DNA of 64,000 nucleotides from an uncultured Helicobacteraceae bacterium (GCA_944323885.1 CALUUD010000002.1:1-64000), one strand, 5' to 3'; positions 18,620 to 28,722 are shown, counted from the stretch's first letter. Notes: generated by a model from the sequence alone, not told the origin. Numbers and translations: made by a program.

Positions 18620-20278
18620 ATGCAACAAATGTTAATGTTGTTTGATTATATAAAAAGATATCATTCAGATATATTTGATGCTATTGCTATTTTGCTCGAA
18701 ATTATAACGCTTAGAAGATACTCTAGTAATTACATTATAGATTTATTAAATAAGGCAAAAAAAAGAAAACCAATTATAAATGATTTTAATGTTATTATGA
18801 GGGATTTATTTGATGAGCTTTATGTTGAACCAAATAGCAATATCAATCTCATCAAGATTCTAAAGACAATCAATGAAGTTGATGTTACAGATGAGAAAAT
18901 AGAACTTCTCATAAATACAATAACGCAAAAAAAGACTATTAATAAACTTTACTCATATTCGACACCAATGGAGATAAATAGATTAATTGTTGGTATTTTG
19001 GATATTAAAGATAATGATGAAATATATAATCCATGTTATGGTATAGGAAGTTTATTTTTAGCATTGTCGCAAACAAAAAAGAAATTTAATATATATGGGG
19101 AAGAGTTGGACCCAAGTCTTGATAGAATCGCTAAGCTTGTTTTGAGATCTATAAATATAAAAACAGATAACTTATATGTTAATAATATTTTAAAAAATAA
19201 TATTTTTCCTTTAGATAGAGAATTTGACAAAATCATGTGTCATCCTCCGATGGATTCATATATTGGTATTTTAGATTTAAAAAATAATCAAAGATTTTCT
19301 AAGTTTGGATTTATAACAAAATCAGCTCCGGAACTTAGTTTTATAATTAATGGTATTTCTTATCTTAAGAGTAGAGGAGTTTTTGTTATAAGAAATCAGC
19401 TTCTTAAGAAAACTTCAGTTGAAGAAGAGTTTAAATATAAAATTTGTAAAGAAGGATTGTTAGAGGCAATAATTGAGTTACCAAAAAATATTTTTCCTTA
19501 CAACAGTGCAGATTTTTCATTGATGATTATTTCTAAGAATAATACAAGTGTATTACACATAGATGCATCAAATTTTTATAAAAAGGATGGAAAATATAAT
19601 CGTTTGATAAAAGATGATGAGATTTTAAAACTACTAAGGGAGAAAAAAGATACAGAAGTATCGAAATTAACAAATCTTAGTGATTTAAATTTCAATGACT
19701 TACGTGCTCAAACATATTTATACAAAAAAAGTTCTAGCAATTCTTTAATGAGTATTAAAAGTATAGGTGTTGAGATTATAAGAGGACAAAGAATATCGCA
19801 AGCAAAAACAAATAATACAAAGAAATATATTAACATTGGGATTATAAATTTTAATGAATATGGATTCATTGATATTTCCAATATAGAATGCAATGTTGGT
19901 GATTCTGATAAAATAGATGCAAACAAATTAAAAGCCTATGACATATTGCTATCATTGCGCGGAATCTCACCAAAGATAACAATAGTTGGAAATACAGATA
20001 TTGATATGGTTGCAAATGCTGGTATCTTAATATTGCGTGCAAAAAATAAGGAAGATGCGCTTGGGTTATTTTGTTTTTTATTTACTAAATATGCACAAAA
20101 AGTTTTAAGCAAGCTTTATGAACAAACTGAAAAGAAAATAATTGATATTAATGATCTCTATAATATAGAGTTAAGAAATAATTTTAGAGATAATGCAATT
20201 GAAAAGTTTAATACTATAAACAATATAGGTAAACAAATTAATAATTTATATATTGAGCTTGATAGGTTGCGAAGTTAA
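18620..20278 (+). CDS. orphan HsdM/HsdS-like DNA methylase fusion with degenerate motif IV
   Basis: A 552-residue protein. Residues about 1-110 are a helical N-terminal domain. Residues about 112-310 are an N6-adenine methylase fold with motif X (YSTPMEINRLI, 113-123) and SAM-binding motif I (NPCYGIGSL, 137-145). Residues about 375-550 resemble one HsdS target-recognition domain plus a C-terminal helix. Motif IV, normally NPPF/NPPY or DPPY, reads CHPPM (207-211): the catalytic Asn/Asp and the aromatic are both replaced. No restriction subunit gene is adjacent; it sits between a peroxidase gene and ileS. It may be an inactive, DNA-binding relative or a methylase with unusual chemistry. Confidence 0.8.
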   Translation: MQQMLMLFDYIKRYHSDIFDAIAILLEIITLRRYSSNYIIDLLNKAKKRKPIINDFNVIMRDLFDELYVEPNSNINLIKILKTINEVDVTDEKIELLINTITQKKTINKLYSYSTPMEINRLIVGILDIKDNDEIYNPCYGIGSLFLALSQTKKKFNIYGEELDPSLDRIAKLVLRSINIKTDNLYVNNILKNNIFPLDREFDKIMCHPPMDSYIGILDLKNNQRFSKFGFITKSAPELSFIINGISYLKSRGVFVIRNQLLKKTSVEEEFKYKICKEGLLEAIIELPKNIFPYNSADFSLMIISKNNTSVLHIDASNFYKKDGKYNRLIKDDEILKLLREKKDTEVSKLTNLSDLNFNDLRAQTYLYKKSSSNSLMSIKSIGVEIIRGQRISQAKTNNTKKYINIGIINFNEYGFIDISNIECNVGDSDKIDANKLKAYDILLSLRGISPKITIVGNTDIDMVANAGILILRAKNKEDALGLFCFLFTKYAQKVLSKLYEQTEKKIIDINDLYNIELRNNFRDNAIEKFNTINNIGKQINNLYIELDRLRS

Positions 20279-20372
20279 TATATTTTAATTTTTCTTTATT
20301 GGTTTAATTTTTTTTATAAACTATTAAAGGTAGAATAAAAACTTAATTTTTTGTATTTTAAAGGGTGTATTT

Positions 20373-23123
20373 ATGGATTATAAAGATACGCTAAATATTG
20401 CTACTAGTGATTTTCCTATGCGTGGAAATCTTCCACAAAATGAACCTATTGTGTATAAGCAATGGAGCGATAATTCTGTTTATGATTTTATGAAATTAAA
20501 TCGTAAATATTCTTCTCTATCTTTTACGCTTCATGATGGACCGCCATATGCAAATGGTAACTTGCATGTTGGTCATGCATTAAATAAGATTTTAAAAGAT
20601 ATTGTTATTAAATATCATTATTTTAGCGGAAAAAAGGTGTATTATACGCCAGGATGGGACTGTCATGGCTTGCCAATAGAGCAACAGATTGAGCAAAAAA
20701 TAGGAACACAAAAGAAGTCTCAAATATCAAAGAGTGAGTTTAGAAGTTTGTGCAGAAGTCATGCAAAAGAATTTATTGATATTCAACGTGATGGTTTTAA
20801 AAGCTTTGGTGTACTTGGTGACTTTAATAATCCATATATTACGATGGATTTTAAATTTGAATCAAAGATATTTGATAGTTTGTGCAATATTGCAAAGAGT
20901 GGGATTTTAGCACAGAGACACAAGCCAATTTATTGGAGTTGGGCTTGTCAAACTGCCTTGGCAGAAGCAGAGGTGGAGTATAAAGATAAGGTATCAGATT
21001 CTATATTTGTAAAATTTAAATTAAGTGATAGCACAAAAGCCAAGCTTCCTAGTTTAAATAATGATTCTAGTATTATTATTTGGACAACTACCCCTTGGAC
21101 TTTACCTGCAAATGTAGCTATAGCATTAAACCCAAATATAGAATACATAATAACATCAAAAGGATTTATTGTTGCCAAGAAACTGCATCAAAAGATTTCT
21201 CAAGATATTGATATAGGAGATATAAAAGACAATATCAATCAAAACGAATTAGAAAATTTGACTGCTATAAATCCATTGAATAATAGAGAGTCTAAAATTA
21301 TTTTGGGTGAACATGTAAGTGATAGTGATGGAAGTGGAGCAGTTCATACAGCACCAGGGCATGGAGAAGATGATTATCATATAGGGCTTAAATACAATCT
21401 TGATGTTTTGGTTCCTGTTGATGATTTTGGCAATTATGATGATAGTGTTGTAAATCTTTCTTTGTTTCCAAAAGATGTTGCAAGTGAATTTGTAGGTGTT
21501 AATGTGTTTAAAGCACAGAATAGAATCTTGGATTTACTAGGAGATTCATTGCTTAAATCTACTAAAATTACTCATAGTTATCCTCATTGTTGGAGATCGC
21601 ATACTCCTGTTATTTATCGTGCTACTACTCAATGGTTTATATTAATGGATAAGCCATTTTTTAATGGAAAAACACTTCGTGAAATTGCATTAGATGAAAT
21701 AGAAAAGGTTAATTTTTATCCAAAAAGTGGATATAAAAGATTTAAATCAATGATTGAAAATCGTCCAGATTGGTGTATAAGTAGGCAGCGTTCCTGGGGC
21801 GTTCCAATAGCATTTTTTCATTATAAAGATACAAAAGAGCCTATTTTTGATGATGAATTATTTTCTCATTTGAGCGAAATATTTGCAAATGAGGGTCTTG
21901 ATTGTTGGTGGAGTAAGGATATAAAAGATTTACTACCAGATTCTTGGAAGGAAAAAGCAGATGAAATTTATAAAGGAGAGCATATACTTGATGTATGGTT
22001 TGATAGTGGTAGTACTTGGAATGCAGTTTTGAATTCATCAAAATATGATGCTGGATTTTATCCTGCAGATATGTATTTAGAGGGCAGTGATCAGCATAGA
22101 GGATGGTTTCAAAGCTCTCTTTTGATATCGTGTGCAATTATGCATCAAGCACCTTTTAAAAATATTTTAACCCATGGTTTTACGGTTGATGAAAATGGTG
22201 AAAAAATGAGCAAATCAAAAGGAAATGTTATTTCACCAGATAGTATTTTAAAGGAGTATGGCAGTGAAATACTTCGTCTTTGGGTTGCATTAAGTGATTA
22301 TCAAAGTGACTTAAAAATCTCACAAAATATTTTAAAACAAATAAGTGAGCAGTATAGAAAAATAAGAAATACCATTAGATTCCTGCTTGCAAATACGAAT
22401 GATTTTAAAAAATTTGTGGATAAAGATGAATTAGGAAGTATTGATAGATGGATACTTGGTAGGTCAATAGAGGTTTTTGATGAAGCAGATAGGTTGTTTG
22501 GTAGTTATGAATTTTCTAAATCATTAAATGTTGTAATGAATTTTATTTCCAATGAGCTTAGTGGAATCTATTTTGACCTTTGTAAAGATAGTTTATATTG
22601 CGACAAAAATGATTCTGTTTCAAGAAGGGCAATACAGACTACATTGTGCCTTATAGCAAGAAGATTATTTTTGTTCTTAGCGCCAGTTCTTACATATAGT
22701 GTTGATGAAGCATTGAAATATGCATCAGAGTCATTAAAAGGTGATTTTAGTGATGTATTTAGTTGTTCTAATTTTAGTATTAATTATGATTTGACAATAG
22801 AAGAGAATTTTGATGAATTGTTGGAGATACGATCATTATTTGGTGCTACATTAGACAAGCTTAAAAAGGAAAAACTAATTAAAAGCTCTCTTGAATTAGA
22901 AGTCTCGTTTGATTATTCAAATAAAGATATATTGTCAAAATGGCTTATTGTAAGTGGTGTAAATAATAATTTTGATCAATCTAATGTAATTTCTACTTTT
23001 ACTCTAAGCAATGGAAGGGATTTTATAGTATTGAAATCAAACATGCATAGATGCCCTAGATGCTGGAAATTTAATTCTAATAAAGAAGACTCCTTGTGTG
23101 ATAGATGTAGTATAGTTGTATGA
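20373..23123 (+). CDS. ileS: isoleucyl-tRNA synthetase
   Basis: Class Ia synthetase of 916 residues that charges tRNA-Ile. The HIGH motif appears as HVGH (65-68, in PPYANGNLHVGHALN), KMSKS near residue 612 (EKMSKSKGN), and the CP1 editing domain lies between them with the threonine-rich TTTPWTLPANVA stretch. The last 25 residues carry the zinc site CPRCW...CDRC. Length and C-terminal zinc finger are those of the bacterial eubacterial-type enzyme. A TAGAAT box at 20331-20336 is a candidate -10. The stop overlaps the ribosome site of a small downstream ORF. Confidence 0.98.
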   Translation: MDYKDTLNIATSDFPMRGNLPQNEPIVYKQWSDNSVYDFMKLNRKYSSLSFTLHDGPPYANGNLHVGHALNKILKDIVIKYHYFSGKKVYYTPGWDCHGLPIEQQIEQKIGTQKKSQISKSEFRSLCRSHAKEFIDIQRDGFKSFGVLGDFNNPYITMDFKFESKIFDSLCNIAKSGILAQRHKPIYWSWACQTALAEAEVEYKDKVSDSIFVKFKLSDSTKAKLPSLNNDSSIIIWTTTPWTLPANVAIALNPNIEYIITSKGFIVAKKLHQKISQDIDIGDIKDNINQNELENLTAINPLNNRESKIILGEHVSDSDGSGAVHTAPGHGEDDYHIGLKYNLDVLVPVDDFGNYDDSVVNLSLFPKDVASEFVGVNVFKAQNRILDLLGDSLLKSTKITHSYPHCWRSHTPVIYRATTQWFILMDKPFFNGKTLREIALDEIEKVNFYPKSGYKRFKSMIENRPDWCISRQRSWGVPIAFFHYKDTKEPIFDDELFSHLSEIFANEGLDCWWSKDIKDLLPDSWKEKADEIYKGEHILDVWFDSGSTWNAVLNSSKYDAGFYPADMYLEGSDQHRGWFQSSLLISCAIMHQAPFKNILTHGFTVDENGEKMSKSKGNVISPDSILKEYGSEILRLWVALSDYQSDLKISQNILKQISEQYRKIRNTIRFLLANTNDFKKFVDKDELGSIDRWILGRSIEVFDEADRLFGSYEFSKSLNVVMNFISNELSGIYFDLCKDSLYCDKNDSVSRRAIQTTLCLIARRLFLFLAPVLTYSVDEALKYASESLKGDFSDVFSCSNFSINYDLTIEENFDELLEIRSLFGATLDKLKKEKLIKSSLELEVSFDYSNKDILSKWLIVSGVNNNFDQSNVISTFTLSNGRDFIVLKSNMHRCPRCWKFNSNKEDSLCDRCSIVV

Positions 23124-23130
23124 GGTAGAA

Positions 23131-23265
23131 ATGGGATTTGAAATATTTGGTTATCAGTTTTTTGATTTTAGTTCAAAGGTGACCTATAGTGATGCATTTT
23201 TTACAATAGGTGCTGTTTGTATTACTGCATTTATATTATTTTTAATTATTAAGTCTAGAAAATAG
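23131..23265 (+). CDS. small single-span membrane protein downstream of ileS
   Basis: An unrecognised 44-residue ORF. The ATG is preceded by GAGG at 23122-23125, which overlaps the ileS stop at optimal spacing and suggests coupled translation. The product starts MGFEIFGYQFF, has a hydrophobic stretch at about 23-40 (AFFTIGAVCITAFILFLI) and ends in the basic KSRK, so an N-out/C-in membrane helix is expected. Coding is supported by the ribosome site, the membrane-like composition and the positive C-terminus, not by recognised homology. Confidence 0.6.
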   Translation: MGFEIFGYQFFDFSSKVTYSDAFFTIGAVCITAFILFLIIKSRK

Positions 23266-23578
23266 AATCTAAAAATATATTCTTACTTTAATAGTTGTTT
23301 GTTATTTATATTGATTTTAGAATTTTTATAAATAACAAAAATATTATTTATTTATGCTTTAATTTGGCTTTCTATGCTTTTGTAAATATTTTTTAGTATT
23401 TGTTAATTGATAAATTGTGGATTTGCAATAATATTTGCGTATTTGGTAAATAATTGCATGATTGAGTAAATAGTAAAAAATTGTATTTATAAAATTATTA
23501 CAGGCATATTTTGTTTTCTACTTTGGTTTATTTTTTTGTTAGAATAGATTGGTGATATTTATTATAAAAAGGTATGGT
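23266..23578. other. 313-bp intergenic region with a hairpin and a candidate promoter
   Basis: A long AT stem-loop (arms 23298-23310 and 23327-23339, 13 bp, 16-nt loop) may end ileS transcription. TAGAAT at 23540-23545 is a candidate -10 for the transporter gene and fits its start 34 bp on; no clear -35 is seen. The rest is A/T-rich sequence in which I see no gene or RNA. Confidence 0.45.
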
Positions 23579-24964
23579 ATGGATACTACTCCTCTTAGTC
23601 CAGCTATTAGCACTCATTCTACAAAATGGTCTTTTGGAATTATTATAATTGATGTTATTTTATTTTTTATTCTTTATTGTTTATTACCATTTGATTCCAA
23701 TGCAAATGCAGGAATTGCATTGTTGGTGTTCATTGGTATTTTATGGCTTACAGAAGCCATACATGTAACAATAACATCACTTTTAATTCCATTGCTTGCT
23801 GTTATGCTTGGCTTATTAAATACATCTAATGCGCTTAAATCATTTGCAAATCCAATAATATTTTTATTTTTTGGTGGATTCGCTCTTGCTACAGCACTTC
23901 ATATTCAGGGCATTGATAAATTTATTGCAAATCGAATGATACGCTTTGCAAAAGGAAAACTTTGGTTAGCTATTATAATACTTTTTACTATTACGGCATT
24001 ATTATCTATGTGGATTAGCAATACTGCAACAGCTGCAATTATGCTTCCTCTTGGACTTGGTGTTTTATCTAATCTGGATTCTAAAAATGATAGAAATACT
24101 TTTGTATTTGTATTACTTGGTATAGCATATAGTGCTAGTATTGGTGGATTTGGAACTATAGTGGGATCTCCACCAAATGCAATAGCTGCTGCAGAATTAA
24201 AATTAGATTTTTTTTCTTGGATGAAACTTGGTATTCCATTTATGTTGGTTATGCTCCCTTCTTGCATTTTTTTAATGTATCTGATTTTAAGACCCAAATT
24301 AAATTCTACATTTGAAATTAAAAAAGAAAATATTATATGGTGTTTCAAATCTATTTCTACAATTATCATATTTGTAATTACTGCTATCGCATGGATTTTT
24401 AGCACAAAAATTAGTGCGTATTTTGGTGGTATAAGTGATGTAGATTCTATTATTGCAATTGCAGCAATTATTGCTATTGGTGTCACAAATGTTGCATCTT
24501 GGGAACAAATACAAAAAAATACAGAATGGGGTGTTCTTTTACTCTTTGGTGGCGGATTAGCACTTAGTACAATTTTGAAAGATTCTGGAGCAAGTGCTAT
24601 TATGGCAAATGGAATGGTTTTATTGTTTGGTGAGAGTGCTTGGCTTGTTATCATCATTGCAGTTGCAACATTTATTATTTTTCTGACAGAATTTACTAGC
24701 AATACAGCTAGCGCAGCATTATTGGTTCCACTATTTTCTAGTGTTGGTGAGGCTATTGGTATGCCACCTGCATTACTATGTCTTATTATTGGCTTTGGTG
24801 CCAGCTGTGCTTTTATGCTTCCTGTCGCTACACCGCCAAATGCGATAGTATTTGGTAGCGGCTACATTAGACAGACAGAGATGGTAAAAGTTGGCATCTT
24901 TTTAAATATTCTTTCTATTATCATTGTTAGTTTGTTTGCATGGTTTGTTTGGAGGTTTATCTAA
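23579..24964 (+). CDS. DASS-family (SLC13-like) anion/dicarboxylate symporter
   Basis: Inner-membrane transporter, 461 residues from the ATG at 23579, which has AAAAAGG upstream; the frame opens 30 bp earlier with TTG. About 11-12 membrane segments. The two paired SNT signatures of the divalent anion:Na+ symporters are clear: WISNTATAAIMLP (about residue 145) and EFTSNTASAALLVPLF (about 370), each after a hairpin-entry segment. Substrates of the family are C4-dicarboxylates, citrate or sulfate; dicarboxylate is the likeliest in Helicobacter but unproven. The 3' end overlaps the convergent mnmA gene by 4 bp. Confidence 0.92.
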   Translation: MDTTPLSPAISTHSTKWSFGIIIIDVILFFILYCLLPFDSNANAGIALLVFIGILWLTEAIHVTITSLLIPLLAVMLGLLNTSNALKSFANPIIFLFFGGFALATALHIQGIDKFIANRMIRFAKGKLWLAIIILFTITALLSMWISNTATAAIMLPLGLGVLSNLDSKNDRNTFVFVLLGIAYSASIGGFGTIVGSPPNAIAAAELKLDFFSWMKLGIPFMLVMLPSCIFLMYLILRPKLNSTFEIKKENIIWCFKSISTIIIFVITAIAWIFSTKISAYFGGISDVDSIIAIAAIIAIGVTNVASWEQIQKNTEWGVLLLFGGGLALSTILKDSGASAIMANGMVLLFGESAWLVIIIAVATFIIFLTEFTSNTASAALLVPLFSSVGEAIGMPPALLCLIIGFGASCAFMLPVATPPNAIVFGSGYIRQTEMVKVGIFLNILSIIIVSLFAWFVWRFI

Positions 24965-25995
24965 TTTGATGATTCTATAAAACCTCCACCAAGTACTATA
25001 TCATCTTTATATACCACTAGGGCTTGTCCATTTGCTACTCCAAATACATCTTCAAGTGGAGTTGCAATAATTTTATCTCCATTAATATCAATTTGTGCTT
25101 TTATGCTTTTTGAGCGATATCTGATTTTTATATCATATATTCCACTTTTTACATTATCAAGAGAAGTTATTTTTGCAACAATCTTTGTCTTCTTTAAATC
25201 TTCTTTATTGCCTACGATTACTACATTATCATTTGCATTTATATCTAATACATAGCTTGGAGCATGTGAGCCTTTTATATTTAATCCTTTTCTTTTACCT
25301 ATGGTATAGTGCATATAACCCTTGTGCTCTCCAACTATATTTCCTTGTTTATCTTTTATTAGCCCTGTTTTATTTACATCAATATCTTTGCTTATTGTAT
25401 TTATATAATCCTTATCAACAAAACAAATTTCTTGAGAATCTTTGTATTCCTCTAGCTCGCCGAACCATGGCATTGCTTTAAAAGCTTCTATTTTTATATT
25501 TTGTTTTAATTTATCCCCAAGTGGAAAGATTAGTCTATCCTTTGCTTTCTTGCTGATACCAAATAAAAAATAACTTTGATCTTTTGTTTTGTCAATTGCT
25601 TCTTGTATATAATTATTTCCATTAATATTTTTTATCCTAGCATAATGGCCACTTGCTATATAGTCACAGCCAAGTTTTAATGCCTCTTCTAAAGCCAGTC
25701 CAAATTTTATATTTGGGTTGCACATAGCACATGGATTAGGTGTTTGTGCTATTTTGTAAGAATCTACAAAATATTGATATATGATTTTATGAAATTCTTC
25801 TTGTAAATCAATAATATTAAATTTAATATCTAAATTCTTTGCCACCTTTTTACATTTTTCTATATAAAAATCATGCTTTTCTTCTTTGTTGTGAAGTTTT
25901 AAATAAAATCCATTTACTATATAATTTTGTTTTAATAAATATGCACTGTAGGAGCTATCTACCCCACCACTCATTAATAATGCTACTTTTTTCAA
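24961..25995 (-). CDS. mnmA: tRNA-specific 2-thiouridylase MnmA
   Basis: Thiolates U34 of Lys, Glu and Gln tRNAs using ATP and sulfur from the cysteine desulfurase relay. The 344-residue enzyme has the PP-loop SGGVDSS at 9-15, a first catalytic Cys in NPCAMCN (about 89-95), the GHYAR tRNA-binding motif, and the second catalytic Cys in DSQEICFV (about 190). The start is TTG (MKKVALLMSGGVDSS) with AGGA at good spacing; no ATG is nearby. Confidence 0.95.
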   Translation of the reverse strand: MKKVALLMSGGVDSSYSAYLLKQNYIVNGFYLKLHNKEEKHDFYIEKCKKVAKNLDIKFNIIDLQEEFHKIIYQYFVDSYKIAQTPNPCAMCNPNIKFGLALEEALKLGCDYIASGHYARIKNINGNNYIQEAIDKTKDQSYFLFGISKKAKDRLIFPLGDKLKQNIKIEAFKAMPWFGELEEYKDSQEICFVDKDYINTISKDIDVNKTGLIKDKQGNIVGEHKGYMHYTIGKRKGLNIKGSHAPSYVLDINANDNVVIVGNKEDLKKTKIVAKITSLDNVKSGIYDIKIRYRSKSIKAQIDINGDKIIATPLEDVFGVANGQALVVYKDDIVLGGGFIESSN

Positions 25996-26121
25996 TTATT
26001 ATCCTATTTAATTAATTTTATAAAATTGTTTATTCTAACATTATTAATGTTATTGTTTGCAGAATCTATAAAATTTATTTATAAGCAATTGATTGCTTTG
26101 TGTTTATATATCCGTGCAAAT

Positions 26122-26964
26122 TTAAAATTTTAGTTGTTCTAGTCTTTCTTTTTTTGTTCCTATATCTGTAATTTGCACACCAAAATTCCCATCAATAATA
26201 ACAACTTCTCCTTTTGCAATAACTTTATCACCAACTAGAATCTCTAGAGGATCATTTGCAAGCTGATTTAATTCTACAACACTTCCTATATCCATTGCAA
26301 TTACATCTTTAAGTAGCATTTTTTTTTGACCTATTCTGACTTTTACTTGCATTTTTACATCAAGAAGCATATTGATATTTCTAATTTCTGATGGATTTAA
26401 ATTATGCGTTGTTTCATCATTTGTTTCTATTTTTTTCTTTATTTGACCTACTTCATTATTGTTAATTTCGTTATGCTCAATTTCATTTTCTATATCTTTA
26501 CTAAATAATACTGCAAAATTTGAATGTATATTATTTAGGTCGAATTCAAACAGAGATCCAGCTTTATAATTGCCATAGTCTGCATTTTCTATAATTCTTG
26601 AATCTGTTACCTTGAATTCCATTTTTGATATTTCTTTTTGACTTTTCAATGTAGTAGATAGTGCCCCAAAAATATTAGATACAATTTCTTTTATTGCATC
26701 TAAATCATCATTTGTAATTGTATTATTGCTATTTCCTTCACCTCCTAGCATTAAGTCAGATAATGCTGTTACTAAAAGTGATGGTGCAATAAATGCTAAC
26801 TTTGATTGATTGTTGTTTTCAACCTCTATAAATGCAATTGGAGTATCAATATTTATGTCATCTGTCTGCATGACTTCATTATGTGTTATATTTGGTTTTT
26901 GTCCTGTTAAACCTTCTATTGTTGAGATACTTTCATTTTGAATTAGATTTATAAAATTATTCAT
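26122..26964 (-). CDS. fliY: flagellar motor switch protein FliY
   Basis: Switch-complex component of 280 residues. Residues about 1-195 form a CheC/FliM-like middle domain; residues about 200-275 are a FliN-type SpoA domain (MQVKVRIGQKKMLLKDV and the C-terminal GNFGVQITDI). Campylobacterota carry FliY in addition to FliN. Its CheC-like part may bind or dephosphorylate CheY-P, but I do not see a clear ExxN phosphatase motif in both copies. It overlaps fliM by 4 bp and is the last gene of the flagellar operon here. Confidence 0.9.
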   Translation of the reverse strand: MNNFINLIQNESISTIEGLTGQKPNITHNEVMQTDDINIDTPIAFIEVENNNQSKLAFIAPSLLVTALSDLMLGGEGNSNNTITNDDLDAIKEIVSNIFGALSTTLKSQKEISKMEFKVTDSRIIENADYGNYKAGSLFEFDLNNIHSNFAVLFSKDIENEIEHNEINNNEVGQIKKKIETNDETTHNLNPSEIRNINMLLDVKMQVKVRIGQKKMLLKDVIAMDIGSVVELNQLANDPLEILVGDKVIAKGEVVIIDGNFGVQITDIGTKKERLEQLKF

Positions 26965-28031
26965 TTTATATATTCCTCTTCTTTGATATTTTCTGCTTTG
27001 TGTTTTCTATTATTTTCTAGCATTTCTAATACTTCCCTTACTTTATCTTTTTCTGTTGTAATTACATCTTTTATTTTGATTGTTTTTCTATATCTTTGTA
27101 ATCCAATTTCACCTACATACTTATCTCTATCATCAATATTGACTACAACCATATCATCAGCTACCCTATCTAGTCTAATTATATCACCAGATTTTAAATC
27201 AAGAATTTCTTTCATGCTTAGTCTTGCATTACCAAGAATAGCAGATACATTTACCACTGCACCACCTATTAAGACTTGTAATTCTTTATTTCTACTTTTT
27301 TTAGAACTTGTTTCACTTAGCATAAAATCACGACTTGCAAGTCTTGATAGTATAGATTCTAAAGAAATAACAGGATAGCAAATATTCATCATTCCATTAC
27401 TATGTCCAATGATAATTTCCATAACAACCATAATTACTATTTCATTTTGAGCGACAATTTGTATTACACTTGGTGAAGACTCTTTTGCATCTATGCTTGG
27501 GAATATCTCTGTAATTGGAGCCCAAGCTTCTTTTAAGTTTTGCATTATATGTCGTAATATTGTATCAAGTAGGCTTAATTCAATATCGCTGAATTCTCTT
27601 GTGTTTTCGTATGGTTCGCCATTTCCACCAAGTAGTCTATCTATCATAGGGAATGCTATACTTGGATTGATTTCTAATACGCCGCTACCATCAAGTGGTT
27701 TCATTGAAAATACATTAAAGCTAGTTGGACTTGGGAGACTCATTAAAAATTCTCCATAAGTCATTTGATCTACACTGTGTAATTGTATCTCTACAATACT
27801 TCTCATGATTGAAGAAATTTGCGAGCTAAGGTTTCTTGCCATTTTATCGTGAATTCCACGAAATGCTCTTAATTGTTCTTTGCTTACTCTATTTGGTCTT
27901 TTGAAGTCATATAATGTAACCTGTTTGCGGTTGAAAATCTCTTTGCTTTCAAGATTTGCTTTATCTTCACCTTCATCATCTACAACTTCAAGTAGAGCAT
28001 CAATTTCTTCTTGGCTTAAAATATCAGCCAT
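26961..28031 (-). CDS. fliM: flagellar motor switch protein FliM
   Basis: C-ring protein of 356 residues. The extreme N-terminus ADILSQEEIDALLE is the CheY-P binding peptide; residues about 45-230 are the CheC-like middle domain (YGEFLMSLPSPTSFNVF and RLLGGNG); residues about 250-330 are the SpoA domain that binds FliN/FliY. It sets rotor direction in chemotaxis. It overlaps fliA by 8 bp and fliY by 4 bp. Confidence 0.96.
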   Translation of the reverse strand: MADILSQEEIDALLEVVDDEGEDKANLESKEIFNRKQVTLYDFKRPNRVSKEQLRAFRGIHDKMARNLSSQISSIMRSIVEIQLHSVDQMTYGEFLMSLPSPTSFNVFSMKPLDGSGVLEINPSIAFPMIDRLLGGNGEPYENTREFSDIELSLLDTILRHIMQNLKEAWAPITEIFPSIDAKESSPSVIQIVAQNEIVIMVVMEIIIGHSNGMMNICYPVISLESILSRLASRDFMLSETSSKKSRNKELQVLIGGAVVNVSAILGNARLSMKEILDLKSGDIIRLDRVADDMVVVNIDDRDKYVGEIGLQRYRKTIKIKDVITTEKDKVREVLEMLENNRKHKAENIKEEEYIK

Positions 28032-28722
28032 TTATATCTCCTATGCGAAGTCTTATTTTTTTTATTATTTCTTTATGAATTTGTGAGATTCTAGAGCTTG
28101 TTATGTTTAATATAGAGCTAATTTCACTTAATGACAATTCTTCAAAGTAATATAATTGCATAATCATTTGGTCACGTTTTGATAGGCTTGATAAAATTGA
28201 ATTTATTATTTCTACTAATTCTTCTTTTTCAATTTTCTCAATAGTATTTTCACTTTGTATTGCATTATATTGCTCATCAATAGGCACTAAAGCATATATA
28301 TCTGAAGCAATGCGCGCTTCTTTTATTTTTTTTATGTCTTCATTTAATATTTCTGCTAAATATGCATCACTTGGTTCTTCTTCATTTTCATTAAAATACT
28401 TTGATATTTCTTTATCTATTAATTTTATTAGTCTTCTATTTGACCTAGATACAATATCTAAATTTCTTAGATAATCAAGCATAGATCCATAAACTCTCGT
28501 TTTTGCATACCCCCAAAATGAATCATTTATAGAACTATCATATCTCCTTGCTAGTTTTATCATTTCTTCTGTTCCAATTGATATTAGATCATTTATATCA
28601 ATTGAACTAGGAAGCCTCTCTTTTAGTCTAAATGCCATAGCACGCAATGCGGGCATGTATTGCAACATTAATGCATCTTGAGAATGTTTTAATTCCTTAT
28701 TATAATCATTTTGTTTTTGCAT
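28024..28722 (-). CDS. fliA: flagellar sigma factor FliA (sigma-28)
   Basis: Sigma-70 family factor of 232 residues with region 2 (about 20-90, including IDINDLISIGTEEMIKLARRYD and the WGYAKTRVYGSMLDYLR stretch), region 3 (about 95-150) and region 4 (about 175-230, ELSLSEISSILNITSSRISQIHKE helix-turn-helix). It directs late flagellar genes; a near-consensus target is seen at flaA in this window. The gene overlaps its neighbours on both sides, in the order flhG - small gene - fliA - fliM - fliY. Confidence 0.96.
   Translation of the reverse strand: MQKQNDYNKELKHSQDALMLQYMPALRAMAFRLKERLPSSIDINDLISIGTEEMIKLARRYDSSINDSFWGYAKTRVYGSMLDYLRNLDIVSRSNRRLIKLIDKEISKYFNENEEEPSDAYLAEILNEDIKKIKEARIASDIYALVPIDEQYNAIQSENTIEKIEKEELVEIINSILSSLSKRDQMIMQLYYFEELSLSEISSILNITSSRISQIHKEIIKKIRLRIGDING

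Noticed and set aside
23363-23378. TGGC...TGC pattern as a sigma-54 promoter for the DASS gene
   Set aside because: The spacing between the GG and GC elements is two bases too short, and the gene is not flagellar.
23905-24702. 265-codon open frame on the minus strand inside the transporter gene
   Set aside because: A shadow of the hydrophobic coding frame of a real gene with clear SNT motifs; the antisense product has no recognisable features.
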